Part shown: positions 34,315 to 44,288 of the stretch, one piece after another
Layout of the letters: the number at the start of each line of letters is the position of its first letter
How positions within the stretch are numbered: the first letter of the stretch is position 1
Origin: Castellaniella sp047971665
GTDB taxonomy: Bacteria > Pseudomonadota > Gammaproteobacteria > Burkholderiales > Burkholderiaceae_B
Reading direction: 5' to 3'
DNA: 60,618 nucleotides
Assembly (NCBI RefSeq): GCF_047971665.1
Contig: NZ_JBKEAA010000016.1
Coordinates: 1-60,618, forward strand
Program-made: the position numbers and the translations under genes
The notes under the pieces: generated by a model
Seen by the model: only the letters and a program-made list of their open reading frames with translations
The model's database searches: none
Told to the model about the DNA's origin: nothing

Positions 34315-37300
34315 CCCACCATCATCAGGGTGGCGTTGCCGCCGGCGGCGGCGGTATTGATGCACACCGACACCTCGCGGACCAGCATTTCCAGGGGATA
34401 CCGCTCACCGGCCGAAAGCTCGTCGGCGCGGCGAGCCAGGATCGGGATGATCGGGCCGGAACGGTCCGCCACCGCGTGCGACAGAGCCTGCAGTCCGTCG
34501 CTGTCGCCTTCGTAGAGCACGGCCTGGAAATCCGCCGTGGCGATCGCTTCCGGCGCGATCCAGCGCACGGCGGCGCCCTTGGGCCGGGCCGCATGGAAGG
34601 CGCGCACTTCCGGGTGATCCACCCACACCATGTCGTTGCCCGTCTGGCCGCAGGCCGCCATCTGCGCCTGCGCTCCGGCCGCGCTGGCGGCATGGCACAG
34701 CACCGTGCCGCGCGGCTTCAGGTGGTATTGATTGGTCTCCCCGGTGGGGCCGGGCAACGTCAATGGCTTGGCGCCCTCGCCGCCGACATTGTCGATCGGC
34801 AGCGCGCTGGGCGTATCGACCAGCAGGCGATGCAGATACAGGGGACCGCCGGCCTTCGGTCCGGTGCCCGACAGGCCCTCGCCGCCAAAAGGCTGCACTC
34901 CGACGGTTGCGCCGACGATATTGCGGTTGACATAGATATTGCCCGCATGGATCCGGTCCGTGACATGGCGCACGGTCTCGTCCAGCCGGGTGTGGACGCC
35001 GAAAGTCAGGCCATAGCCCCGGGCATTGATGGCATCGATCACCGCGTCGAGATCCTTGCGACGGTAGCGCAGCACGTGCAGCACCGGGCCGAACACCTCG
35101 CGTTCGAGTTCGGCGATATCGGAAATCTCGATCAGGGTCGGCGCCACGAAAGTGCCGTGACGTGTCTGGGTCTCATCGAGCGGATTGCGGTCGACGGCAT
35201 GACCGGCCGTCCGCATGGCCTGGACGTGACGCTCGATCACCGAGCGGGCCTCGGCATCGATCACCGGGCCGATGTCGGTGCACAGCAGTTCGGGGCGCCC
35301 CACGCGCAATTCGTTCAGTGCGCCACGCAGCATCGCCAGGGTGCGGTCGGCGCAGTCCTCCTGAACGCACAGGATCCGCAAGGCGGAACAGCGCTGGCCC
35401 GCAGAATCGAAGGCCGAACTGAGCACGTCATAGACGACCTGCTCGGTCAGAGCCGAGGAATCCACGATCAGGGCGTTCTGCCCGCCCGTCTCGGCAATCA
35501 ATGGAATGGGATGACCCGCGCCGTCCAGGCGGTCCGCCAGCGTGGCCGAGATCAGCCGCGCGACCTCGGTCGAGCCGGTGAACATGACGCCGCGCACGGC
35601 CGGACTGGCGACCAGGGCCGCGCCGACGGTCTCGCCGCGACCCGGCAGCAGCTGCACGGCATCGGCCGGAATCCCGGCGCGGTGCAGCACCGACACGCCA
35701 TAGGCCGCGATCAGGGCCGTCTGCTCGGCCGGCTTGGCCAGCACCACATTGCCGGCCGCCAATGCCGCCGAAACCTGGCCTGTGAAGATGGCCAACGGGA
35801 AGTTCCAGGGGCTGATGCACAAGACCGGGCCCAGGGGACGGTGGCTGTCGTTGGAGAATGACGCCTCGATGCGGACTGCATAGTACCGCAGGAAATCGAC
35901 GGCTTCGCGCACCTCGGCGATGGCGTTGGGAAAGGACTTGCCCGCCTCGCGCACGATCAGGCCGATGGCCATCTGCATTTCGTCTTCGAGGAGCTGCGCG
36001 GCATGGCGCAGGCACTGCGCCCGCTCGGCGGGCGGCGTCGCCTGCCAGATCGGCGCGGCATATTCAGCCCGTTTGAGGGCAGCCTGGACATCGGCCTCGT
36101 CCGCCTCGATCACCTGACCGACCACGTCGCGGTGGTCCGCCGGATTGAGCACGGCCCGGGCCCGCGCCTCATCCCACTCGCCGGCCGGGGCGGCGCGCCA
36201 CGACTGGGGCGCGCTGCTCAGCAGCGCCGCCGCCAGCGAACCCAGACGATGTTCATTGCTGAGATCCAGCCCTGCCGAGTTGGCGCGATCCTCGCAGGCG
36301 CGATACAGGTCGCGCGGCAAGGGAATGCGATCGTGCGGCGCGCCCAGTGGCTGCACGGCGCGCGCCTTGCGCACGGGATCGGCCACCAGCGCCTCGATGG
36401 GCAGGTCGTGATCGCCGATCTGATTGACGAAGGACGTGTTCGCGCCGTTTTCCAGCAGCCGGCGCACCAGATAGGCCAGCAAGGTCTCGTGCGTCCCCAC
36501 CGGCGCATAGATGCGGCAGGGCCGGTTCAGACGGCCTTTGCTGACCGGGCCGACGACGTCTTCGTACAGCGGCTCACCCATGCCGTGCAGGCACTGGAAT
36601 TCGTACTGCCCGGGATAGTAGTTCTCTCCCGCCATGTAGTAGATGGAGGCCAGCGTCTGGGCGTTGTGCGTGGCGAACTGGGGAAAGATCGCCTCGGGCG
36701 CCGACAGCAGTTTGCGCGCGCAGGCCAGATAGGACACATCGGTATGAATCTTGCGCGTATAGACTGGATAGCCCTCCAGGCCATCGACCTGGGCGCGCTT
36801 GATCTCGGAATCCCAGTAGGCGCCCTTGACCAGGCGGACCATCAGGCGATGCTTGCTGCGACGCGCCAGGTCGATCACGAAATCGATCACGAACGGCGCG
36901 CGTTTCTGGTAGGCCTGGATGACGAAACCGATCCCGTTCCAGCCCTGCAGGCGTTCGTCGAAGCACAAGGCTTCCAGCAGGTCCAGGGACAGCTCCAGCC
37001 TGTCGGCCTCTTCCGCGTCGATGTTCAGACCGATGTCATAGCGACGCGCCAGTGCGGCCAGTTCGACCATGCGCGGCAGCAACTCATCCATGACGCGATC
37101 GCGCTGAGCGCGGGCATAGCGCGGATGCAGGGCGGACAGCTTGATGGAAATGCCGGGGCCTTCGTAGATGCCGCGGCCCTGGGAGGCCTTGCCGATGGCA
37201 TGGATGGCCTGCTCGTAGGATCTGAAGTAGCGCTCGGCGTCCTGGGCCGTGGTGGCCGCCTCGCCCAGCATGTCGTAGGAATAGCGGAAGCCGACATCCT

Positions 37301-38096
37301 CGAATTTGCGGCTGTTGGCCAGCGCAGAGGAAATCGTCTGGCCGGTGACGAACTGCTCGCCCATCAGACGCATGGCCATGTTGACGCCGCGTCGGATCAG
37401 CGGCTCGCCGCCCTTGGCGATGAGGCGGGTCAGCGCCTGGGACAGATTCTGTTCGCTGTTGACGCTGACCAGCCGGCCGGTCACCAGCAGCCCCCAGGTC
37501 GCTGCATTGACGAACAGCGAGCGGGATTCGCCCACATGCGCGCGCCAGTCGCCGTGGCTGATCTTGTCGCGAATCAGCGCATCGCGCGTGGCCTGATCGG
37601 GAATGCGCAGCAGCGCCTCGGCCAGACACATCAGGGCGACCCCTTCCTGGCTGGAGAGGGAAAACTCCTGGATCAGGCCTTCCACCCCACCGCCCTTGCG
37701 CTTGTCGCGCAGAGTCTGGACCAGGCGGCGGGCCAGCGCATCGACCTGATCGGGCTGCCGCGATTCGGCCTGGTCGACCAGCATGGCCACGCATTCCGGT
37801 TCCGGGCGGCGATACGCCGCCGTGATGGCAGCGCGCAGCACGGACTGTGGCAGAACCTCCTGGGCAAATTCATGGAACGGCGCCAACGGCTCGGATTCGG
37901 CCTGGAGCACGGCGGTTTCGGCATCCGCGCGACGGTCGATCTCGGCGGGCACCTGGCCACGCTCGATGGCCTCTATATAGTTCAGCAGGGCCTGCTTGTG
38001 CAGCCAATGCGGCGTGCAACCCAATGATTCCGCCAGAACCCGCAGGCGCTCGCGCAGCGCCTCATCGACCTTTACACCCAAGGTTACAGTTGCCAT
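34311..38096 (-). CDS. putA: Trifunctional PutA: repressor, proline dehydrogenase, P5C dehydrogenase
   Basis: A 1261-residue PutA. The ATG at 38096 is chosen because the N-terminus then is a ribbon-helix-helix DNA-binding domain (MATVTLGVKVDEALRERLRV). The FAD proline dehydrogenase part lies about 200-560 (NIDAEEADRLELSLDLLEAL, LVKGAYWDSEIKRAQ). The aldehyde dehydrogenase part runs about 600-1100, with ISPWNFPLAIFTGQ, IAETGGQNALI and catalytic Cys in SAGQRCSALRI. Proline is oxidised to glutamate at the membrane; without proline the protein represses its own gene. Two candidate operators lie upstream. Confidence 0.96.
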   Translation of the reverse strand: MATVTLGVKVDEALRERLRVLAESLGCTPHWLHKQALLNYIEAIERGQVPAEIDRRADAETAVLQAESEPLAPFHEFAQEVLPQSVLRAAITAAYRRPEPECVAMLVDQAESRQPDQVDALARRLVQTLRDKRKGGGVEGLIQEFSLSSQEGVALMCLAEALLRIPDQATRDALIRDKISHGDWRAHVGESRSLFVNAATWGLLVTGRLVSVNSEQNLSQALTRLIAKGGEPLIRRGVNMAMRLMGEQFVTGQTISSALANSRKFEDVGFRYSYDMLGEAATTAQDAERYFRSYEQAIHAIGKASQGRGIYEGPGISIKLSALHPRYARAQRDRVMDELLPRMVELAALARRYDIGLNIDAEEADRLELSLDLLEALCFDERLQGWNGIGFVIQAYQKRAPFVIDFVIDLARRSKHRLMVRLVKGAYWDSEIKRAQVDGLEGYPVYTRKIHTDVSYLACARKLLSAPEAIFPQFATHNAQTLASIYYMAGENYYPGQYEFQCLHGMGEPLYEDVVGPVSKGRLNRPCRIYAPVGTHETLLAYLVRRLLENGANTSFVNQIGDHDLPIEALVADPVRKARAVQPLGAPHDRIPLPRDLYRACEDRANSAGLDLSNEHRLGSLAAALLSSAPQSWRAAPAGEWDEARARAVLNPADHRDVVGQVIEADEADVQAALKRAEYAAPIWQATPPAERAQCLRHAAQLLEDEMQMAIGLIVREAGKSFPNAIAEVREAVDFLRYYAVRIEASFSNDSHRPLGPVLCISPWNFPLAIFTGQVSAALAAGNVVLAKPAEQTALIAAYGVSVLHRAGIPADAVQLLPGRGETVGAALVASPAVRGVMFTGSTEVARLISATLADRLDGAGHPIPLIAETGGQNALIVDSSALTEQVVYDVLSSAFDSAGQRCSALRILCVQEDCADRTLAMLRGALNELRVGRPELLCTDIGPVIDAEARSVIERHVQAMRTAGHAVDRNPLDETQTRHGTFVAPTLIEISDIAELEREVFGPVLHVLRYRRKDLDAVIDAINARGYGLTFGVHTRLDETVRHVTDRIHAGNIYVNRNIVGATVGVQPFGGEGLSGTGPKAGGPLYLHRLLVDTPSALPIDNVGGEGAKPLTLPGPTGETNQYHLKPRGTVLCHAASAAGAQAQMAACGQTGNDMVWVDHPEVRAFHAARPKGAAVRWIAPEAIATADFQAVLYEGDSDGLQALSHAVADRSGPIIPILARRADELSAGERYPLEMLVREVSVCINTAAAGGNATLMMVG

Positions 38097-38164
38097 GTTC
38101 GAGGTATTCCACGTTGGTAGCATCGACTGGGAAAACCCAGCCTGGATCAGGCGCCATACTAAAA

Positions 38165-38217
38165 GGTTGCACCTGGATAGACCATTATGGTTAACCCCAA
38201 AGCGCTCAGGTACAACC
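38165..38217 (-). promoter_or_regulatory. Candidate PutA operator pair upstream of putA
   Basis: GGTTGCACC at 38165-38173 contains GTTGCA, the core bound by PutA in enterobacteria. GGTACAACC at 38209-38217 is the same word on the other strand with one change (GGTTGTACC). A palindromic GGTTAACC lies between them at 38189-38196. The second site reaches into the pqiC 3' end (38206). Spacing from the putA start is about 70-120 bases. Confidence 0.6.
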
Positions 38218-38847
38218 GAATTCTGACACGACTGATTTGCCTTGTAAATCCGTGGGATGTCCCGATGCAACGGCCGCGATCAATTCGGCCAGCCGATCCA
38301 GCGCCTGGCGCTGGGCCCGCACCAGGCCGGCCACCCCATCGGCGGCAGGCAGGCGCACCGAAGCCTGGCAAAGGCGGGGTTTGCCTGCACCGGGCGCCTG
38401 ATCCGACCAGCTGGCGTCCAGTGCCACGAACCGGCCCCAGATCATGTCGAAACGATCCACCCGGACATCGATGCGCCGGGCTGCCGCGGACTTCACCTCC
38501 GAAAGACGCTGGGCATCGGTCGCCCCCAACCGGCGGCTGACGGCCCCGGCCAGCACATCGCGAATCTGGTCGGTCAGTGGCGCGGCCCAGAGAGAATCGT
38601 TCAGCACCTGAACCGCCGGTTCCCGCGCAGGATCCCGCACGATCAATTGCGGACGCTCGACTTCGGGCGGAATCCTCGCCACCGAGAGGCGCAGTACGCG
38701 CCCCTTGGTCGTTCCGGCCTCGTCATGGGCCGGCTGGTCCGTGGCGGGCGCCGCCAGGCTGTAATAGCGCGCGGGCGCCACGGCGCACCCCGCCAGCAGG
38801 GCCGCCAATCCCAACCGGCATATCCAGGTCGGTATCGTCCGTCTCAT
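38206..38847 (-). CDS. pqiC: PqiC-like outer-membrane lipoprotein (ABC-type transport auxiliary)
   Basis: A 213-residue lipoprotein. The ATG at 38847 gives MRRTIPTWICRLGLAALLAGC with lipobox LAGC (Cys21). The body (YYSLAAP, LRLSVARIPPEVERPQLIVR) matches the PqiC/YmbA family. It anchors the PqiB tube to the outer membrane for lipid transport. It follows pqiB after 34 bases. Confidence 0.9.
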   Translation of the reverse strand: MRRTIPTWICRLGLAALLAGCAVAPARYYSLAAPATDQPAHDEAGTTKGRVLRLSVARIPPEVERPQLIVRDPAREPAVQVLNDSLWAAPLTDQIRDVLAGAVSRRLGATDAQRLSEVKSAAARRIDVRVDRFDMIWGRFVALDASWSDQAPGAGKPRLCQASVRLPAADGVAGLVRAQRQALDRLAELIAAVASGHPTDLQGKSVVSEFGCT

Positions 38848-38881
38848 GATCAAGTCCTCGTGAAAAGCCCCCGGCCTGTGG

Positions 38882-40579
38882 TCAACGCAGCGCATCAGCG
38901 TCACGCCCCTTGATCAGGAGATCGGGATGGGCCTGCAAGGTATCCGACAGCAGGCGCAGCGCGTGCGCCGTGCGATTCAGTTGGTTCAGGGTATCCAGCA
39001 CACCGCCCAGCATGGTCGAATCGGGCGCCAGCACCTCTCCCAGGCGGTCCAGTGCGGTGCTGGCGGAGGACAGCGCCTTCGTCGCCTGAGGCGTCACCTT
39101 GGTGTCCAGACGGCGCAACAGGCTGTTCAGGGACTCCAGACTGTTGCGCAGGTTCTGGCCGATCTCCTCGAGCGGCAGCTTGTCGAGCTTGGTGACGATA
39201 TTGCCCAATTGTCCCTGCAGCCGGTCGAAATCCCCCTGCACGGTGGGCACCAGCAGCCCCTTGCGCGTGGCAGGATCGCCCGGGATCCTCGGCGTCTTGT
39301 TGGCTTCGTCCGTGAAAAAGTCCAGCGCCACATATTGCTGGCCGGTCAGCAGGCTGGCCGTGCGCAGCTGGGCCCGCAAGCCGCGCTCGATGAGCGGCTT
39401 GAGCAAGGCATCTCCCTCGATGCCGCCCGATGCGTTGACCCACTCGTGATAGGCATTGTTGAACCGCATCGGATAGAGCAGGGTCCGCACCCGGGAATAG
39501 AAGCGCCGGGTCTCGTTATCGAAATTGAGGTCGATGTCGACCACCTTGCCGATCGAAATGCCGCGGAAATCGACGTCGGCCCCGATGCTCAGGCCCCGGA
39601 TCGACTGGTCAAAGCGCAGCTCGACCGGGACGGGCGTGCCATCCGGATCGGCCAGCGCCTCTTCGCGCGACTTGAACAGCGAGTACTCGCTGCCGGCGGC
39701 GGCCGGCGTATCGTCCACCTCGCCGTCATAGGAACTGGACTCGTCGGCCTGCGTGAAGGCAATGCCGCCATTGAGGATGGACGCCAGGCCGCCCGTACGC
39801 ACCTGAATGCCGTCTGGCGCCACCTTCAGATTGACCCCGCTGTCGTTCCAGAAACGCGTATCCCGCGTCACGTATCGGTCATAGGGAGCCTGGACAAAGA
39901 CATGGATCTGGACCGAGCGGCCATCGGACGCCATGTCGTAGCTGACGATACGACCGACCTCGATGCGGCGGTAATGGATGCGGGAGCCCACTTGCAGGGA
40001 CCCCAGGGAATCGGCCCTGAGCACGAACCGGGAACCGACCTGACCGCTGAATATCTCGGGGGGATTGCCCAGGCCATCGAAGGCATAGACAGGATCGCCC
40101 TTGGGCTGCGCCGAGGGGGCATCCACATTGATATAGACACCCGACAGCAGCGTATCCAGCCCCGAGATTCCGGCAAGGGAGAAACGGGGGCGGACGATCC
40201 AGAACTTGGAGTCCCTTTGCGTGATGTATTCCGCGCCCTCGCGGTTGAGCTGGACGTCCACCAGCACGTGCTGGCGATCCTCCGCGACGCGCACGCCGGA
40301 CACATTGCCCACCACCACATCGCGGTAGCGCAGCTTGGTCTGGCCGGCCTCGACGCCGGCCGCCGACAGAAAGCTGATGGTGATCATCGGCCCGGTGCGC
40401 ACCCAGACCGAAGCCAGCAGGGACAGCCCCACCACCAGAGCCAGCAGAGGAACCAGCCAGACCCAGGACCAGCGCAGGGAGCGGCCAGGGCGCATGGCCG
40501 GCGCGGCAACATCCCGCGCGGACCGCGAGCCGTCGGCCGCGGCGTGTGATGTCTGGATGGGCGTGTCTTCAGTATCCAT
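38882..40579 (-). CDS. pqiB: PqiB, MCE-domain intermembrane lipid transport protein
   Basis: A 565-residue protein with one N-terminal membrane helix (about 30-60) and three MCE domains, seen as repeats of the type LRYRDVVVGNVSGV (near 80), IHYRRIEVGRIVSYD (near 200) and VDFRGISIGKVVDIDL (near 330). A long C-terminal helical region follows. PqiB hexamers form a syringe-like tunnel across the periplasm. It overlaps pqiA by 11 bases. Confidence 0.94.
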   Translation of the reverse strand: MDTEDTPIQTSHAAADGSRSARDVAAPAMRPGRSLRWSWVWLVPLLALVVGLSLLASVWVRTGPMITISFLSAAGVEAGQTKLRYRDVVVGNVSGVRVAEDRQHVLVDVQLNREGAEYITQRDSKFWIVRPRFSLAGISGLDTLLSGVYINVDAPSAQPKGDPVYAFDGLGNPPEIFSGQVGSRFVLRADSLGSLQVGSRIHYRRIEVGRIVSYDMASDGRSVQIHVFVQAPYDRYVTRDTRFWNDSGVNLKVAPDGIQVRTGGLASILNGGIAFTQADESSSYDGEVDDTPAAAGSEYSLFKSREEALADPDGTPVPVELRFDQSIRGLSIGADVDFRGISIGKVVDIDLNFDNETRRFYSRVRTLLYPMRFNNAYHEWVNASGGIEGDALLKPLIERGLRAQLRTASLLTGQQYVALDFFTDEANKTPRIPGDPATRKGLLVPTVQGDFDRLQGQLGNIVTKLDKLPLEEIGQNLRNSLESLNSLLRRLDTKVTPQATKALSSASTALDRLGEVLAPDSTMLGGVLDTLNQLNRTAHALRLLSDTLQAHPDLLIKGRDADALR

Positions 40580-41807
40580 GAGGTTCCTTTACCAACCGAG
40601 CCTCCCTCAGCGCGTCCCAGCCTCGACGCGGATCATAACGCATGGCCGCCGCCATGGTGAGCACGACCACCGCGCCGAAATTCAGGGCGGCCGGCCCGAC
40701 GTCGATCTGCGACAGCCCCGGAAAATTGGCCATGGCCGCCATCAGGACGACCACGAAGACATCCAGCATGGACCATTGTCCGACAAACTCGACGGCGGCA
40801 TACAGCCGGGTACGCTGCCGCTGGACCCGCACCCCCATGGGCTGGTTGCGCAGCAGCAGAAAAGCCAGCGCCAGCAGCTTGGTCACCGGCACCATGACGC
40901 TGGCGACGAAAACAATGATGGCCAGATCCCAGGAGCCGTATTGCCAGAGCTCGATCACGCCGCCCAGAATGGTGTGGCCGCTCTCGCCCATCACCGTCCG
41001 GATCTCCATGACCGGCAGGACATTGGCCGGCACATAGAACACGGCGGCGGCGATCAGCAAGGCCCAGACCTGGGCCGCATCTCCATGACGGGCATGCCTC
41101 ATCGCGGCCCCGCAGCGCAAGCAGCGTCCGGATGCCTGAGGCGTCTGGATGCAGCCACAGTCATCGCAGACCCTGCCCTGCCCGTGCGCGCCGGAAACCG
41201 GCACGATGCCCGCGTCTTCCGCGTGGCGCCACAAGGCGCGCGCGTTCCAGCTTCCCAATCCGGTCAATAAAAAGCACAGAACGAAAAAGCCCACCATACC
41301 GGGCTCGATCTGCAGGCGCAGCAGGCCGGCCACCTTGACGACGGAGACGAGCAGCGCCAGGATCAGCACGGTCGCCATGGACCAGGGCGCCAGCCGCTCC
41401 AGCAGACGCAGCACGCGGGCCAGATCGGCTGCCGGGCGCCGCGATACGATGGTCTGCATCGCCCAGAGCGTCAAGGCGATCTGCAACAGCGGAATCCAGA
41501 AGCCGACCAGCCCGGTCATCACCGAGATCCCGTAATAGTCGCGCTCCCAGCACAGGTACAACGCCTGCCAGTAGGTCAGGCTCAGATCCAGTCCCTGAAG
41601 AGACAGCCGTGCCAGAGGAAACCACTGGGCGATGGCAAATACGATCAGGCAGGCCCAGCCCAGCGCCAGGGACTGTTCCAGGGACAGCCCGCCCGCCTTG
41701 TACAGCACCATGCCGCAGCAACGGCATTCGGCCCGGCCTCGTCCCCCTGGATCCAGCCGGACATGCAGCGTATCGCAATGCGGGCAGGCAATCAGGGGCC
41801 GCTGCAT
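40569..41807 (-). CDS. pqiA: PqiA, inner-membrane partner of PqiB
   Basis: A 412-residue protein with two homologous halves of four membrane segments, each preceded by a zinc-ribbon-like cysteine set (CPHC...CRCC and CDDC...CLRC). The ATG at 41807 overlaps the clpA stop by one base (TGATG), so translation is coupled to clpA. A TTG three bases upstream is the alternative. Confidence 0.93.
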   Translation of the reverse strand: MQRPLIACPHCDTLHVRLDPGGRGRAECRCCGMVLYKAGGLSLEQSLALGWACLIVFAIAQWFPLARLSLQGLDLSLTYWQALYLCWERDYYGISVMTGLVGFWIPLLQIALTLWAMQTIVSRRPAADLARVLRLLERLAPWSMATVLILALLVSVVKVAGLLRLQIEPGMVGFFVLCFLLTGLGSWNARALWRHAEDAGIVPVSGAHGQGRVCDDCGCIQTPQASGRCLRCGAAMRHARHGDAAQVWALLIAAAVFYVPANVLPVMEIRTVMGESGHTILGGVIELWQYGSWDLAIIVFVASVMVPVTKLLALAFLLLRNQPMGVRVQRQRTRLYAAVEFVGQWSMLDVFVVVLMAAMANFPGLSQIDVGPAALNFGAVVVLTMAAAMRYDPRRGWDALREARLVKEPHGY

Positions 41808-44128
41808 CAATCGACGAGCTCAGGTTCCGGTCGGGAAGATAGCGCAGCGGTCCCCACGTGATCGTCATCCGCGGGGAAATTCAGCACGACCTGCCCCCCG
41901 GCATCCAGATCGACCTCGACCCGTCCTCCATGCACCAGGCGACCGAACAGCAGTTCGTCGGCCAGCGCCCGGCGGATGGTGTCCTGGATCAGTCGCTGCA
42001 TGGGCCGCGCCCCCATGGTCGGGTCGAAACCGGCCTGCGCCAGATGGTCGCGCAACGCCTGGGTGAACAGCACCTCGACGCGCTTGTCGTGGAGCTGGTC
42101 CTCGAGCTGCATGAGGAACTTGTCCACGACCTGCAGGATGACCTCGCGTGGCAAAGCGGCAAAACCAATGATGGCATCGAGCCGGTTGCGGAATTCGGGC
42201 GTGAACTGGCGCTTGATTTCGGCCATCTCGTCGCCCGAACGCTGTGGCGCGGCAAAGCCGATGGTGTTGCGATTCAGCGTGTCGGCGCCTGCGTTGGTGG
42301 TCATCACCAGGATCACGTTGCGGAAATCGGCCTTGCGCCCGTTGTTGTCGGTCAGCGTGCCATGGTCCATGACCTGCAGCAGGATGTTATAGACGTCCGG
42401 GTGGGCTTTTTCGATTTCGTCGAGCAGCAGCACGCAATGCGGCTGCTTGGTCACCGCCTCGGTCAGCAGACCACCCTGGTCGAAGCCGACATAGCCCGGA
42501 GGCGCGCCGATCAGCCGCGACACGGTATGGCGTTCCATGTATTCGGACATGTCGAAGCGCAGCAATTCGATGCCCAGCACGAAGGCCAGCTGGCGCGCGA
42601 CCTCGGTCTTGCCCACGCCCGTCGGGCCGGAAAACAGGAAGCAGCCAATCGGCTTGTCAGGCCGCCCCAGACCGGAGCGCGCCATCTTGATCGAGGCGGC
42701 CAGCGCGGAAATGGCCTGGTCCTGGCCGAATACCACGGCCGTCAGGTCGCGTTCCAGCGTCGCGAGCTTGTTGCGGTCATCCGTGGACACGTTCTGCGGC
42801 GGAATCCGGGCGATCCGCGCAACCGTGGTTTGAATCTCGGCGCGGCCGATCAGTTTTTTCTGGCGCGATTTGGGCAGCAGCCGCTGGGCGGCGCCGGCCT
42901 CGTCGATCACATCGATGGCTTTGTCGGGCAGAAAACGGTCGCTGATATGGCGCGCCGACAGTTCGGCCGCCGCCGTGATCGCCGCTCCCGAGTAGCGCAC
43001 CTGATGATGAGCCTCGAAACGCGCCTTCAGGCCGCGCAGGATCTGCACGGTCTGTGCCACGGTGGGCTCGGCGATATCGATTTTCTGGAAACGCCGCGCC
43101 AGCGCGTGATCCTTTTCGAAAACCCCGCGATATTCGGTGTAGGTGGTCGCCCCGATGCACTTCAGATAGCCGGAGGACAACGCCGGCTTGAGCAGGTTGG
43201 AGGCATCCAGGGTGCCGCCCGATGCCGAGCCGGCGCCGATCAGCGTATGGATTTCGTCAATGAACAGCACCGCATGGCGGTTGTCCTTGAGGGCCTTGAG
43301 CACCAGCTTCAGGCGCTGCTCGAAATCGCCCCGGTATTTGGTGCCCGCCAGCAGCGCTCCCATGTCCAGCGCGTAGACCTGGGTCTCGTGCAGGATCTCG
43401 GGCACGTCGCCCTGCGTGATGCGCCAGGCCAGGCCCTCGGCGATGGCCGTCTTGCCAACCCCGGCCTCGCCCACCAGCAAGGGATTGTTCTTGCGCCGGC
43501 GGCACAACACCTGAATGACGCGCTCGACCTCATCCTCGCGGCCGATCAGCGGATCGATGCGGCCCTTGAGGGCTTCGGCGTTGAGATCGGTGGCGTAGGT
43601 TTCGAGGGGGGATTTCTGCTGATCGGACTTGAGATCGGCGGCGGGAGGCTCCAGGCGCGGATGGTCCGTCGCCGGGGGTTGTTCCTCGGAGGCCTTGGCG
43701 ATGCCGTGAGACAGATAATTGACCACGTCCAGCCGGGATACGCCCTGCTGCACGAGGAAATACACCGCATGCGAGTCCTTTTCGCCATACATGGCGACCA
43801 GCACGTTGGCGCCGGTCACGGCGTTCTTGCTGGAGCCGTTGGATGAGACATGCATGATGGCGCGCTGGATCACACGCTGGAATCCCAGGGTCGGCTGGGT
43901 GTCCACATCGCCCTCGCCCGGAAAGACCGGCGTATTCTCGACGATGAATTTGCGCAGGTCCTGGCGCAGCAGCTCGATGTCCGCTGCGCAGGCGCGCAGG
44001 ACTTCAACGGCCGACGCATTGTCCAGCAAGGACAGCAGCAGATGCTCCACGGTGATGAATTCATGTCGAGCGGCGCGGGCCTCGACAAACGCCATGTGCA
44101 GGCTGACTTCGAGCTCTTCGGAAATCAC
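41807..44128 (-). CDS. clpA: ClpA, ATPase of the ClpAP protease
   Basis: A 773-residue AAA+ unfoldase. The N-domain begins ISEELEVSLHMAFVEAR; the first Walker A is GEAGVGKT, the second GPTGVGKT; the ClpP-binding loop is IGF in NRNTIGFAAP. It feeds unfolded proteins to ClpP. The start is GTG at 44128, preceded by GGAGG. It follows clpS after 160 bases and is coupled to pqiA. Confidence 0.97.
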   Translation of the reverse strand: MISEELEVSLHMAFVEARAARHEFITVEHLLLSLLDNASAVEVLRACAADIELLRQDLRKFIVENTPVFPGEGDVDTQPTLGFQRVIQRAIMHVSSNGSSKNAVTGANVLVAMYGEKDSHAVYFLVQQGVSRLDVVNYLSHGIAKASEEQPPATDHPRLEPPAADLKSDQQKSPLETYATDLNAEALKGRIDPLIGREDEVERVIQVLCRRRKNNPLLVGEAGVGKTAIAEGLAWRITQGDVPEILHETQVYALDMGALLAGTKYRGDFEQRLKLVLKALKDNRHAVLFIDEIHTLIGAGSASGGTLDASNLLKPALSSGYLKCIGATTYTEYRGVFEKDHALARRFQKIDIAEPTVAQTVQILRGLKARFEAHHQVRYSGAAITAAAELSARHISDRFLPDKAIDVIDEAGAAQRLLPKSRQKKLIGRAEIQTTVARIARIPPQNVSTDDRNKLATLERDLTAVVFGQDQAISALAASIKMARSGLGRPDKPIGCFLFSGPTGVGKTEVARQLAFVLGIELLRFDMSEYMERHTVSRLIGAPPGYVGFDQGGLLTEAVTKQPHCVLLLDEIEKAHPDVYNILLQVMDHGTLTDNNGRKADFRNVILVMTTNAGADTLNRNTIGFAAPQRSGDEMAEIKRQFTPEFRNRLDAIIGFAALPREVILQVVDKFLMQLEDQLHDKRVEVLFTQALRDHLAQAGFDPTMGARPMQRLIQDTIRRALADELLFGRLVHGGRVEVDLDAGGQVVLNFPADDDHVGTAALSSRPEPELVD

Positions 44129-44288
44129 GCTTCCTCCATTGCTTATCGGAGCGGATCAAGCAATCCGTTATGCCTATTCTATGACTAAAACGGCTTGCCG
44201 TTTGAGGCGCCGGAACCCGGAGGCGTCCCCAAGCGCCGCTCGAGCGCGGGATGACCGGGCCATTCGCACGAATCAGGGAGCCCGCGCC
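44129..44288 (-). promoter_or_regulatory. clpS-clpA gap with hairpin and possible promoter
   Basis: A 160-base gap with a perfect 7-bp inverted repeat AAACGGC/GCCGTTT (44188-44203). On the minus strand it is followed by TTTTAG and a TAGAAT that could be a -10 for clpA. The hairpin may limit read-through from clpS. No gene. Confidence 0.45.

Noticed and set aside
36003..38027. 674-codon plus-strand frame opposite putA
   Set aside because: Shadow of a well-supported PutA; no motif and no ribosome site.
41858..43846. 662-codon plus-strand frame opposite clpA
   Set aside because: clpA has all family motifs; this frame has none.
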